Shown here piece after piece: positions 23,568-31,689 of a stretch of DNA of 32,085 nt; positions within the stretch are counted from its first letter, which is position 1, and the number at the start of each line of letters is the position of its first letter. The stretch comes from Sutterella sp. (GTDB lineage: Bacteria > Pseudomonadota > Gammaproteobacteria > Burkholderiales > Burkholderiaceae_F). The notes below the pieces were generated by a model. The model searched no databases, was not told where the DNA came from, and saw only the letters and a list, made by a program, of their open reading frames with translations. Position numbers and translations under genes: made by a program. Location of the stretch: positions 1-32,085 of the forward strand of contig JAHHRF010000018.1 in NCBI GenBank assembly GCA_020025955.1. The letters run 5' to 3'.

Positions 23568-23939
23568 TTAGGCGTTCTTGCGGACGAGGCGTTCCTTAAT
23601 ACGGGCAGCCTTACCGGAGCGCTCACGGAGGTAGTAGAGCTTGGAACGACGAACGTCGCCATAGCGCTTAACCTGGATGGAAGCGATCAACGGGGAATAG
23701 AGCTGGAACGTACGTTCAACACCTTCACCGCTGGAGATCTTGCGAACGATGAACGAGGAGTTCAAACCGCGGTTACGACGGGCGATCACAACACCTTCGA
23801 AAGCCTGAGCGCGCTTGCGGCTGCCTTCGACGACGTTAACGTTCACCACAACCGTGTCACCGGCGCGGAAATCGGGGATGGTCTTGCCTTCGGTGAGGCG
23901 AGCCATTTCTTCCTGTTCAAGAATCTGGATGAGATCCAT
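23568..23939 (-). CDS. rplS: 50S ribosomal protein L19
   Basis: This 123-residue protein contains typical L19 sequence: FRAGDTVVVNVNVVEGSRKRAQAFEGVVIARRNRGLNSSFIVRKISSGEGVERTF. It sits at the 30S-50S interface. GGAG lies 8 nt before the ATG. It is the last gene of the rpsP-rimM-trmD-rplS group and follows trmD by 86 nt. Confidence 0.98.
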   Translation of the reverse strand: MDLIQILEQEEMARLTEGKTIPDFRAGDTVVVNVNVVEGSRKRAQAFEGVVIARRNRGLNSSFIVRKISSGEGVERTFQLYSPLIASIQVKRYGDVRRSKLYYLRERSGKAARIKERLVRKNA

Positions 23940-24025
23940 TTAAATTCTCCGAGACCATCGTCAGCCACGTTCGTTTTTAAACCTATTGAGCCGCTTGACT
24001 GCTCTGTGGCGATAGGATGGAAGTT

Positions 24026-24784
24026 TTAAGTTTTAAGATAATTGCCTTCAGGGTCAAGCGCCTTTAGTTCACGGTAATCCGCTTTCGAAAGTTTCCCTAA
24101 AGAATCCGCGATTTTAACTAAATCAGGGCGGGTTTGCAAGGTAAAACGCAGACTTTCCGTACGACGCCATTTTTCAATGTTGGCATGGTGTCCGCTCATC
24201 AAAACGTCGGGCACGGGGAGCTCACGCCACACTTCAGGACGCGTGTAGTGGGGGGCATCGAGAAGCCCCGTAGCAAAGCTTTCGTCGTCCGTGGAGAGCT
24301 GCTTAATGGCGCCTGGGATCTGACGCACAATCGCATCAATCAGGGTGCAGGCGGGGAGTTCGCCCCCCGACAGCACAAAGTCCCCAATGCTGATCACTTC
24401 ATCCACATAGGTGTCTAAAAAGCGCTGGTCAATCCCTTCGTAGCGACCACAGATGAGGATGATATCTTCGTTGGCTGCCACCAACTCACGCACGCGTTTG
24501 TCAGTGAGGCGCTTGCCGCTAGGTGCAAAGCTAATCACCCGACCGTGATTGCCTTGGGCGCGAATGGCATCCACCGTTTGTGCCAAGGGCTCGGCCATCA
24601 TCACCATACCAGGGCCCCCACCAAAGGGACGGTCGTCCACGGTACGATGAGCGTCCGTGGTTTGCTCGCGCGGGTTCCAGAACGCACACGACCAGAGACC
24701 CCGCTCACGGGCACGAGACGTAATCCCCTGCTCGGTGACCGCCTCAAAGATTTCAGGAAAGAGCGTGACGACATCAAAGCGCAT
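24026..24784 (-). CDS. trmD: tRNA (guanine37-N1)-methyltransferase
   Basis: This 252-residue SPOUT methyltransferase makes m1G37 in tRNAs reading CNN codons, preventing frameshifts. Signatures are MRFDVVTLFPEIF, DDRPFGGGPGMVM, ICGRYEGIDQR and ISIGDFVLSGGELPA, the trefoil-knot SAM site. It begins 11 nt after rimM. Confidence 0.98.
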   Translation of the reverse strand: MRFDVVTLFPEIFEAVTEQGITSRARERGLWSCAFWNPREQTTDAHRTVDDRPFGGGPGMVMMAEPLAQTVDAIRAQGNHGRVISFAPSGKRLTDKRVRELVAANEDIILICGRYEGIDQRFLDTYVDEVISIGDFVLSGGELPACTLIDAIVRQIPGAIKQLSTDDESFATGLLDAPHYTRPEVWRELPVPDVLMSGHHANIEKWRRTESLRFTLQTRPDLVKIADSLGKLSKADYRELKALDPEGNYLKT

Positions 24785-24795
24785 AGCCCGACCCC

Positions 24796-25320
24796 TTATC
24801 GCCAGTCCGCGTCAAAGTCGACGGTGACTTGTTTTTTATCCGTATCAATGTCGAGCAAGAACACGTCTTTGACCATGGGGATCATGAAGCGAGCAGTTTT
24901 CCCTTCTTCCGTCGTCCAACGGATTTCTAACAAATCCTGAACGCCGTTGGAGCCAATGGCTTCAACCTCACCCAGGTGTTGACCTTGGGCATTAATGACC
25001 TGAGCGCCCACCACGTCCACGGCCCAGACTTCGTCTTTACCGGCCTCAGGAAAGAGCTCACGGCGCACGTAAATCGTGCCACGGAGCTTATCGGCGTCTT
25101 CCTTTTGCTCAATGTCGGCGAACTTCGCGATGATGATGTCGCTGTGGCGACGGGCACTCGTCACGGTATGAATCGTACGGGTGCCATCTTGATGCACGAC
25201 GGACCATTCCTTGGCTTTTAAGAGGACTTCCCCCGACTCCACCGGTACCGCACGAATCCACCCACGAACCCCGTAGGCACCACCCGTACGACCTAATTCA
25301 ACCCAATTGTCTTGACTCAT
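24796..25320 (-). CDS. rimM: Ribosome maturation factor RimM
   Basis: This 174-residue protein assists late assembly of the 30S head and binds S19. WVELGRTGGAYGVRGWIRAVP is the conserved RimM start. A PRC-barrel C-terminal domain ends with MIPMVKDVFLLDIDTDKKQVTVDFD. The ATG at 25320 is chosen with AAAGG 7 nt upstream; an in-frame TTG at 25335 has no better support. An unusually long 242-nt gap with a structured element separates it from rpsP. Confidence 0.96.
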   Translation of the reverse strand: MSQDNWVELGRTGGAYGVRGWIRAVPVESGEVLLKAKEWSVVHQDGTRTIHTVTSARRHSDIIIAKFADIEQKEDADKLRGTIYVRRELFPEAGKDEVWAVDVVGAQVINAQGQHLGEVEAIGSNGVQDLLEIRWTTEEGKTARFMIPMVKDVFLLDIDTDKKQVTVDFDADWR

Positions 25321-25383
25321 TGTTTGGCCTTTCAAAGTTACGAAAATCGTTTTTCATCAGTGTAACGATTTAAGAGGACGCAA

Positions 25384-25510
25384 AAAACCCCGCACTCTTC
25401 CGTCAGGTGTAGATACCGGGCTCTTATAAGCACTGAGCGCATCCGATGTGCTAGACACGAGAGGCACGAGCGCTTCAGCGCGAGCCCGCACTTGAGGGGT
25501 ACGGGGTTTT
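25384..25510 (-). other. Structured RNA element between rpsP and rimM
   Basis: Nested inverted repeats suggest a branched RNA. The outer arms AAAACCCCG (25384-25392) and CGGGGTTTT (25502-25510) are perfect. Inside, CGGGCTC (25417-25423) pairs with GAGCCCG (25482-25488). Within that are AGCAC/GTGCT (25429-25433, 25448-25452) and GCGC-TTCA-GCGC (25470-25481). On the minus strand the outer closing arm is followed by a T6 run, so a terminator or attenuator between rpsP and rimM is possible. It matches no RNA family I know. Confidence 0.6.
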
Positions 25511-25562
25511 AGGTTCGACCCTAATTAACGTCCGATCGAGGGACGAAGAAAACGCTTAAAAA

Positions 25563-25811
25563 TTAAGCAGCCTTCTTGAATTCCTTCACGAGACGGGCAA
25601 CCGTTTCGGAGAGCTGAGCGCCCTGACCCTGCCAGTGAGCGAGACGTTCTTCGTTGAGAACCATCTTGGGAGCCTGGCCGGAAGCCATCGGGTTGTAGTA
25701 GCCAACGCGCTCGATGAAGCGGCCATCACGACGGCAACGGCTGTCGCAAACGTTGATGGAGTAGAAAGGACGCTTCTTGGAGCCACCGCGGGCGAGACGA
25801 ACGATAACCAT
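25563..25811 (-). CDS. rpsP: 30S ribosomal protein S16
   Basis: This 82-residue protein is a full-length S16: MVIVRLARGGSKKRPFYSI, RRDGRFIERVGYYNP and the RLAHWQGQGAQLSETV segment are characteristic. AGAGG is 8 nt before the ATG. It heads the ribosomal operon; its promoter should lie in 25812-25975, where TATATA on the minus strand near 25836-25841 is a possible -10. Confidence 0.98.
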   Translation of the reverse strand: MVIVRLARGGSKKRPFYSINVCDSRCRRDGRFIERVGYYNPMASGQAPKMVLNEERLAHWQGQGAQLSETVARLVKEFKKAA

Positions 25812-25975
25812 GAGTTTACCTCTTAGAACTATTTGGTTAAGTATATAAACGTTGAGTGAAGCATTGCGCCCCTAAGGCGACAAAGACCACACACAACACG
25901 AGAATTTGGTTTTTCTTTTTGTCCTTGTGAGGGATCACAACGACTGAAAGTCGAACATTTTACCTGAAAGACACC

Positions 25976-26003
25976 AAGGGGTGCAAGTCGACTTGCGCCC
26001 CTT
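25976..26003. terminator. Hairpin terminator after etfA
   Basis: AAGGGGTGCAAGT and ACTTGCGCCCCTT form a 13-bp stem with one G/T-type mismatch around a 2-nt centre, 18 nt past the etfA stop. The minus-strand tail (TGGTGTCTTTC) is only weakly T-rich, so termination efficiency is uncertain. It separates etfBA from the rpsP operon. Confidence 0.65.
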
Positions 26004-26021
26004 TCGTTTGACGTGGATTAA

Positions 26022-26954
26022 TTAGCTCAGCTTTTCGCGTAGGCCATTAACCGCCGTCACGGCATCCATCACGAGCCCCAAGTCCGCCACCTCAAAGATG
26101 GGGGCTTCCGGGTCCTCATTGATGGCCACAACCGTTTGGCTATCTTTAATCCCAGCGGTATGCTGCATGGCGCCCGAAATCCCCACCGCGAAGTAGAGTT
26201 CCGGCGCAATGATCTTACCCGTCTGACCGACCTGCCAATCGTTGGGGGCCAGGCCCATATCAACTGCGGTACGCGTTGCACCAACGGCTGCCCCTAAGGT
26301 ATCGGCAAAGGCTTCTAAGGCGGCAAAGCCCGCCTTGTCGTGAAGCCCACGACCGCCCGAGACCACCACACGGGCGCTCACCAATTCAGGACGATCGCTC
26401 TTATGCTCGTTAAAGCTCACAAAGCGCGCCTTCGTGAAGGTGGGCGCAACGGGAGCGGGCACGATAGGAGCCGACGCGTCACCGGCTTTCGTGGGCGCAA
26501 AGGCGGTAATACGGATGGTACCGATGACCTTCTCGTCCAAGATTTCCACTTCCGACAATAAGCTACCAGCGTAGATTTCACGCTCAAAGGTCTTGGGACC
26601 AAAAACCGAGTGAATGTCAGAAATCGGCGAAATATCAAGGAGGGCTGCCACGCGCGGCATGGCGGCTTTACCCACGGTGTTATTGACAAACAAGATGTGG
26701 GTGTAGTCGGTAGCGATTTCCGCGACCGTTTCACTTAATTCTTCCGGGAGTTCTTGGGCGAGCTGCGGGGCTTCGGCTAAAAGCACGCGATTTACCCCAG
26801 AGAGCTTCGCGGCTTCACGGGCAACGCCTTCGCAGTCGTTACCAGCGACCAAAATGTCGCAAGCCTCCGCCATCTTCAAGGCCGCCGTTAACGCACGGGC
26901 GGTACCCGGCTTTAAGGTCACATTGTCATGTTCAGCAATTAAAAGAGCCGTCAT
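26022..26954 (-). CDS. etfA: Electron transfer flavoprotein subunit alpha
   Basis: This 310-residue subunit carries FAD and passes electrons from acyl-CoA and related dehydrogenases. The C-terminal FAD-binding domain is clear: VVVSGGRGLHD, GAAVGATRTAVDMG, and the GQTGKIIAPELYFAVGISGA...AGIKDSQTVVAINEDPEAPIF region. It starts 13 nt after etfB, the usual order. No acyl-CoA dehydrogenase or ETF-quinone oxidoreductase gene is adjacent. Confidence 0.97.
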   Translation of the reverse strand: MTALLIAEHDNVTLKPGTARALTAALKMAEACDILVAGNDCEGVAREAAKLSGVNRVLLAEAPQLAQELPEELSETVAEIATDYTHILFVNNTVGKAAMPRVAALLDISPISDIHSVFGPKTFEREIYAGSLLSEVEILDEKVIGTIRITAFAPTKAGDASAPIVPAPVAPTFTKARFVSFNEHKSDRPELVSARVVVSGGRGLHDKAGFAALEAFADTLGAAVGATRTAVDMGLAPNDWQVGQTGKIIAPELYFAVGISGAMQHTAGIKDSQTVVAINEDPEAPIFEVADLGLVMDAVTAVNGLREKLS

Positions 26955-26967
26955 TTTTCCTCTCCCC

Positions 26968-27714
26968 TTAGAGCACTTGGCGCGCTTTCAATTGCGCAAT
27001 GAGTTCATCGATCGAGGCGACCATTTGGCTCGGCGCCTTCGGAGCGGGCTGAGCCACCTTGAGGGTCTTCTGACGAGGGGCCACATCAAGACCCAAGTCT
27101 GCCAATTGAATCTCTTCCACGGGCTTCTTACGTGCCTTACCCATCATGGGGAGCGTGACGTAACGGGGTTCGGCCAAGCGAAGGTCACTTGTGATCACGG
27201 CCGGCAAATCCATGGAGACCGTCATTTGACCGGCGTCCGTTTCGCGCACGACGGTGGCGGTTTGACCCTCAATCGTCACATCGCTCACAGCGGTCGCGAC
27301 CGGGGCCTTCATCAAGGCGGAAAGCATCTGACCGACCTGGGCCGCGTCATCGTCCACGGCTTGCTTACCTAAGAAAACCACGTCCGGGTTTTCTTTATCC
27401 ACCATGGCCTTTAAGACCTTAGCCACAGCTAAGGGCTCTAAGGCGTCATCGGTTTTCACATGAAGGCTACGATCAGCGCCAATGGCCATCGCCACGCGAA
27501 GCGTATCGAGGCTCTTAGCGGGGCCCACCGTCACGGCAACGACTTCGTTTACGAGACCGGCTTCTTTTAAAGCCACTGCCTTTTCAACCGCAATTTCATC
27601 AAAGGGATTGATCGCCATTTTGGCGAGCTTAGTGTCGACACCCGAGCCGTCCGGCAAAGGACGAACCTTGATCTTGGCATCGACAACGCGCTTGACCGCA
27701 ACCAGAATTTTCAT
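26968..27714 (-). CDS. etfB: Electron transfer flavoprotein subunit beta
   Basis: This 248-residue subunit pairs with EtfA and holds AMP. The ATG at 27714 gives MKILVAVKRVVDAKIKVRP, the family's usual start; a GTG 24 nt upstream would add an atypical tail. Conserved segments include NPFDEIAVEKAV, VFLGKQAVDDDAAQVGQMLSALM and DLPAVITSDLRLAEPRYVTLPMMGKARKKP. No strong ribosome site is visible. It heads the etfBA operon. Confidence 0.96.
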   Translation of the reverse strand: MKILVAVKRVVDAKIKVRPLPDGSGVDTKLAKMAINPFDEIAVEKAVALKEAGLVNEVVAVTVGPAKSLDTLRVAMAIGADRSLHVKTDDALEPLAVAKVLKAMVDKENPDVVFLGKQAVDDDAAQVGQMLSALMKAPVATAVSDVTIEGQTATVVRETDAGQMTVSMDLPAVITSDLRLAEPRYVTLPMMGKARKKPVEEIQLADLGLDVAPRQKTLKVAQPAPKAPSQMVASIDELIAQLKARQVL

Positions 27715-28382
27715 AAGTGTGTTTACGCTATGTCTCACTAAGCCACCCCGATCTAAAAAGAAAGAGATGACCGCATAGCGCCCTTAAAGTGATAGATAAA
27801 GGAGGCGTTTCCGACGGGGACGACGATCAACACAAAGCGTGCTCACACAGCTAAACCGTATGCGCCCCTCAACCCGTCCGAAAACAAAAACGATAGGGTC
27901 AATATTGTAGCCTGTTGATCCCTTGGATGAGAAAAAAAGGCGGGGTTGATAAGGATTGGGGCGAGAAAAAGGTGGGGAGAGCGGGAGGCTTTCCGACGTA
28001 GGATGAGCGTAAGGGATAGAGAACAATCAAAAACCCAACACCGCGATAGGCAAGACACCTTCGATTCGGCATTATGATTTTCCATAGGTTTTCAGAATGT
28101 GCTATTCCGCAATTTTCTTGATTTTATACGCCCTCAATATCAACAACAGGAATCCGTCTCGCGAAAAACTCTAAAAGGTGGCTTAATGGTGGCTTAATGG
28201 CGCAAACTCGCCAAGCACAATCTAGATGAAAAGTCAAATGCACTAAAAAATTCCACAAAAGAAAAATGTCACACCGCTTTTATTACCACCCCTCGTCACG
28301 TTCAAATTGCTCTAGTCTTATATCGTTCACAACCAGTGAACAAATTTCAAACAATCATTAACTTTTCTACAAGGTTTAATAA
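27715..28382. other. 670-nt divergent gap between etfB and the metallopeptidase gene
   Basis: No credible gene is present. The stretch contains an 11-bp direct tandem repeat GGTGGCTTAAT (28177-28187 and 28188-28198) and, close to the metallopeptidase gene, the inverted repeat GTTCAC-AACCA-GTGAAC (28325-28341). The etfB promoter should lie near 27740-27850 but I cannot pick one with confidence. The right half is AT-rich and marks the change from core to accessory sequence. Confidence 0.5.
28325..28341. promoter_or_regulatory. Inverted repeat before the metallopeptidase gene
   Basis: GTTCAC and GTGAAC form a perfect 6-bp inverted repeat with a 5-nt spacer, centred 50 nt upstream of the start codon. 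The position suits a repressor operator over the promoter. No regulator gene is adjacent. Confidence 0.4.
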
Positions 28383-30395
28383 TTGCCTAAAGATTTAATG
28401 AAGAAATTTGGGGTAAAGAAGTCCCAAGACCGCACGCATGAGAACTTGCGACATATCGTTAAGGCGCTGGACACCCAAACCAGCCCTTCTTCTATGAACC
28501 TGACGGACCATCAGGTGTCACTGTTCTCCAAGGACACTTTCAAGGATGAGGCCGTTTGGCGAACGCTCAAAAAAAGAAATCCGCAGTCCACGTCAGAGAA
28601 AGTACGCCGAATTAAGATCGAGTCCACTACGGGCGAGATTCTCGGTGGTGATGTGCCTAAAGCGATGGTGGGAAAGAAGGTCGATGACAAGGTGGCATGG
28701 TCCAAGCTCAGCCAAGGCACAAAAGAGCGTACTCAACCTCAACGACGCCCCCACCCTAGCAACCCCTCCGCTCTCGAAGGGGAAGCGTCGCCGGACGAGG
28801 CGCCCAAACGTGCAAAACAAGGCAAAGGAAGTGCGCAAGCGGGCTCGGCAGTCAGTCGCGCTCAACCGCCACAGATTAAGCGAGACCTTCCAGCCTTTGA
28901 GCCGAAACGCCAGATGTCGCGTCCGTCCGTTTTAGATTGGTCACAACATCTTTCGATGGGACTGGCATCTGTAAGGACCGAATTAAACGGCTTGAACGTA
29001 AAAAAGTTGCCACCCCTGAAGGAAACTCTGAACCGTCACACTACCTTGATGCACTCGGTCAAGCTAATCACCGATAGCACGTATTCGAACCTACTCTCAG
29101 GCAACCATTTAACCGAACAAGCCAAACGGTTGGTCACGGAATGGACAGTCAATCAAAACTTCCACCATAGTATGGAGGGCTTTAACGACCCGAAACTGCT
29201 TGAGGCCTTTGAGGCGTCGGGCTTGGCGAATCTTTACTTTAATGGCATCACTGCCATTGCAGCGGACCAACTCGATGGCAACGCCATCGGGCAGGTAGAG
29301 GATGTCATTATGCGGGTACGCGATCAATACAACCGCGTCGCAGCGCGCCTCGCTGACTGCACGCTTGTATTTGCTCAGAAAGTAACCGAGGCGCTTGTGA
29401 AAAACCCGCCCAGCCTCAAACCAGAGGTTATCGCGAAAATTGAGAGGTTTTTGCCGAAAAAGGCGCTCTACGAAGGCTTAGATCAAATGCCCACAGGGCT
29501 TAAAGAAGTGGCGATTCATGTGTTGAATCACGTTAAGTTCGAAGAAACACATAAAGGTTCTCAGTACATCAGAGGAACGATTCAGCTTAAAACGTCTAAT
29601 GCCCCCATCATTCCGCCAAAGATCACGTTCTTTCACGAGTTGGGACATGCCATCGATTCCTTTTTGTGTGGTGGCGGACTTCCCTCGCTCGGAGCAATCT
29701 CAGGGCTGGTAACGAGTATCGAAGAGGAACTCGACGCAACCTACCGTAAGAAGGGGCACACCCCATTCATGGAAGTGGCCAAGGGATTACTGGAAAAGAA
29801 GAATGGGAAAACCGTGTTTGATCCCGAATCATTTAAGCGTGATGAGAACGAATGGTTGGAATTGCTAATATTAGGAATGACAGGCAGAACGAAGGAAGAA
29901 AAAACAGCCGATTTGCTATTAAATACATTCTCAAACTTGGTTAACGAATTCCCAAATGAAATCGTAGACGAAGAGACATTTGAAAAACGTATGTGCTCTA
30001 AAGCCAAAACCTTCGAGCGACTGATCGTGTTGAGTGATACCGTGGAAGCATTACCAGCGCTTCCTGAAGAGACGAGCTCACGTTTTGCTGGATGCGCTTC
30101 GTCTCACCTCATCACGGATTACGCATCAGGGGTAATGGCATCCTTTGGAAAAGATGTCAGAACGAACACCCTTAACTCAAGTCGCTTTTACAACGTCACC
30201 CATAACATTAGGTTTTGGCAGGGAGTCCCCAATGAGGCTATTGGCAAGGTTCGAGCGGGCTCCGAGATGGTAGCGCAGTTCATTTCCTCAGTGGCTTGTG
30301 ATCCTGAGGGTACACAAGCGCTTTGTCGCCAATTCCCAAACTCTTTGGGCCAATTATTTAAAATCTTAGAAGCCAACAAAACCATGGAGCTATAA
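28383..30395 (+). CDS. Putative zinc metallopeptidase, toxin-like, HELGH motif
   Basis: This encodes a 670-residue protein with no signal peptide. The TTG start at 28383 has AAGG 8 nt upstream; an ATG five codons later (28398) is the alternative. Residues 1-180 are basic, Pro/Ser-rich and probably disordered around 110-180. About 185-400 is helical. FFHELGHAID (417-425) is a zincin HExxH site (His418, Glu419, His422). Far downstream, LSDTVEAL, HNIRFWQG and GSEMVAQFIS...DPEGTQALCRQFPNSLGQLFKIL follow the pattern of metallopeptidase toxin domains, where the Glu (Glu628) is the third zinc ligand. The 205-residue spacing is long. The next gene starts after 2 nt. No T6SS, CDI or Rhs delivery domain is recognised; toxicity is inferred. 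Confidence 0.7.
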   Translation: MPKDLMKKFGVKKSQDRTHENLRHIVKALDTQTSPSSMNLTDHQVSLFSKDTFKDEAVWRTLKKRNPQSTSEKVRRIKIESTTGEILGGDVPKAMVGKKVDDKVAWSKLSQGTKERTQPQRRPHPSNPSALEGEASPDEAPKRAKQGKGSAQAGSAVSRAQPPQIKRDLPAFEPKRQMSRPSVLDWSQHLSMGLASVRTELNGLNVKKLPPLKETLNRHTTLMHSVKLITDSTYSNLLSGNHLTEQAKRLVTEWTVNQNFHHSMEGFNDPKLLEAFEASGLANLYFNGITAIAADQLDGNAIGQVEDVIMRVRDQYNRVAARLADCTLVFAQKVTEALVKNPPSLKPEVIAKIERFLPKKALYEGLDQMPTGLKEVAIHVLNHVKFEETHKGSQYIRGTIQLKTSNAPIIPPKITFFHELGHAIDSFLCGGGLPSLGAISGLVTSIEEELDATYRKKGHTPFMEVAKGLLEKKNGKTVFDPESFKRDENEWLELLILGMTGRTKEEKTADLLLNTFSNLVNEFPNEIVDEETFEKRMCSKAKTFERLIVLSDTVEALPALPEETSSRFAGCASSHLITDYASGVMASFGKDVRTNTLNSSRFYNVTHNIRFWQGVPNEAIGKVRAGSEMVAQFISSVACDPEGTQALCRQFPNSLGQLFKILEANKTMEL

Positions 30396-30397
30396 GC

Positions 30398-30649
30398 ATG
30401 ATCATCAATAGAATGGCCGATTTAGTCGAACAGGCTGAAAGTCGTGCTGTGAGTCGCGACGAGCTCAAGGGCTGGGACCCAATCATTATTATGGACTCCG
30501 TAGATTTCATAACCGGAGCCCTCGAAGGCATCGCCTCTGGCGTTCGCAGCATTGACGAAGCCATCGCGCTACTTGAATCAGGGGAGCTTATACGCCTTGC
30601 AAAAGAACGAGTCAAAATTGAAGAGGAAATGCTCCAGAATGGCTGGTGA
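30398..30649 (+). CDS. Small acidic paralogue 1, candidate immunity protein
   Basis: This 83-residue acidic protein starts 2 nt after the metallopeptidase stop, with GGAG 8 nt before the ATG inside the upstream gene, so translation is probably coupled. It shares the core ELKGWDP...FITGALEGI...IDEAIALLESGELIRLAKER with three genes downstream. It matches no family I know and is probably all-helical. It ends at TGA where the others continue for three more residues ending Glu-Trp; the codons for Glu-Trp and a TAA still follow in frame. Close coupling to a toxin-like gene makes immunity or antitoxin function the leading guess. Confidence 0.75.
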   Translation: MIINRMADLVEQAESRAVSRDELKGWDPIIIMDSVDFITGALEGIASGVRSIDEAIALLESGELIRLAKERVKIEEEMLQNGW

Positions 30650-30698
30650 GAGTGGTAACTCATAAATAATTACCCTCTCCGCTAAGGGGGTAGCATTA

Positions 30699-30729
30699 CA
30701 AGGGGCGGTGCCGATGGTGTCGCCCCTTG
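30699..30729 (+). terminator. Hairpin in spacer 1 of the small-gene array
   Basis: CAAGGGGCG and CGCCCCTTG form a perfect 9-bp stem around a 13-nt loop, followed by GACCTTTGTT. The same hairpin recurs in spacers 3 and 4. It may be a weak terminator or attenuator between array genes. Confidence 0.6.
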
Positions 30730-30816
30730 GACCTTTGTTAGCACCGGGCCTGCGCCCCCTTCCCTCACATCGCGCCGTGGTGTAGCCTTGAGTGAGAAGC
30801 CTTTTGGAGTGAAGTG

Positions 30817-31113
30817 ATGATGAATACAGAACCCACAACGTCGTCGACGGACATGTGCATCGATTGCATGAACGATTTAGCCAAACTAGCTGAAACTCGT
30901 GCAGTGAATCGTAAAGAACTCAAGGGCTGGGATCCCATCGCTGTTATGAACACCGTCAATCTCCTAACTGGCGCTCTCGAAGGTCTCGGTCCCGCGGTTG
31001 ATACCATTGAAGACGCATTTGAGCTTCTTGAATCAGGGGAGCTACCGCGCCTGTCGGAGGAGCACAATAAAAAGGTGAAGGAATTACTTCAGCATGCTTC
31101 GCTGGAGTGGTAA
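30817..31113 (+). CDS. Small acidic paralogue 2, candidate immunity protein
   Basis: This is a 98-residue member of the same family. The ATG at 30817 has GGAG 7 nt upstream; a GTG one codon before and an ATG one codon after are also possible. It has an N-terminal extension TTSSTDMCIDCMNDLAK shared with paralogue 4 and absent from 1 and 3. The core reads ELKGWDPIAVMNTVNLLTGALEGLGPAVDTIEDAFELLESGELPRL, ending LEW. It is the most divergent copy in its C-terminal part. Function unknown. Confidence 0.75.
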   Translation: MMNTEPTTSSTDMCIDCMNDLAKLAETRAVNRKELKGWDPIAVMNTVNLLTGALEGLGPAVDTIEDAFELLESGELPRLSEEHNKKVKELLQHASLEW

Positions 31114-31265
31114 GTCGTTACCCACTCTATTGAGGACGAGCGTCAGTACTTAACGACAATAAGCATTGACCACTAACGACAATAAGGGGCGAACGGAATC
31201 GGAACTGGTGACGCCGTTTTCCTCCTTCGTTATTTGGAGCCCATGTCAACCGTGGAGCAATACCT
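31114..31265. repeat. Divergent spacer 2 with a 13-bp direct repeat
   Basis: This spacer lacks the hairpin common to the other three. It carries TAACGACAATAAG twice (31151-31163 and 31174-31186, 23-bp period) and an AACGG/CCGTT inverted repeat near 31194-31220. It lies at the junction between the two duplicated gene pairs. Confidence 0.55.
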
Positions 31266-31532
31266 ATGGACATGTATCTAAATAATATGGACGATTTAGC
31301 CAGAGAAGCTGAAATTCGTCCGATTAGCCAAGAAGAACTCAAGGGCTGGAACCCTATCATTGTTATGAATTCTGTTAACTACTTAACGGGGGCACTTGAA
31401 GGCATCGGTCCAGGGGTTCGCAGCATTGAAGAAGCCATCGCGCTACTTGAATCAGGGGAGCTTATACGCCTTGCAAAAGAACGAGCCAAGACTGAAGAGA
31501 AACTACTCCAGAATGGCTGGGCTGAGTGGTAA
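31266..31532 (+). CDS. Small acidic paralogue 3, candidate immunity protein
   Basis: This 88-residue protein is closest to paralogue 1; the stretch encoding IEEAIALLESGELIRLAKERAK is almost identical in DNA as well as protein. It carries ELKGWNPIIVMNSVNYLTGALEGIGPGVRS and the intact C-terminus LQNGWAEW. GGAG is 9 nt before the ATG. It seems to begin the second copy of the two-gene unit. Confidence 0.75.
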   Translation: MDMYLNNMDDLAREAEIRPISQEELKGWNPIIVMNSVNYLTGALEGIGPGVRSIEEAIALLESGELIRLAKERAKTEEKLLQNGWAEW

Positions 31533-31571
31533 TCCATAACCAATTGCCCTCTCTACTGAAGGGTCGCATTA

Positions 31572-31602
31572 CAAGGGGCGTTGCCAATGGTGTCGCCCCT
31601 TG
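31572..31602 (+). terminator. Hairpin in spacer 3 of the small-gene array
   Basis: The same perfect CAAGGGGCG/CGCCCCTTG stem as in spacer 1, here followed by GGCTTTTGTT. The rest of the spacer, to the ribosome site of the next gene, is also nearly the same as in spacer 1. Confidence 0.65.
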
Positions 31603-31689
31603 GGCTTTTGTTGGCGCTGGGCCTATACCCCCTTCCCTCACAACGCGCCGTAGTGTAGCCTTGAGTGAGAAGCCTTTTGGAATGAAGAG

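Noticed and set aside
23277..24029. Long plus-strand open frame of 250 codons
   Set aside because: It runs antisense over rplS and its terminator, has no ribosome site and no family features; rplS on the other strand is certain.
28085..28382. Mobile-element boundary or attachment site at the left edge of the metallopeptidase region
   Set aside because: Only an 11-bp tandem repeat and a short palindrome are present; no integrase, tRNA end or matching flanking repeat was found within the window.
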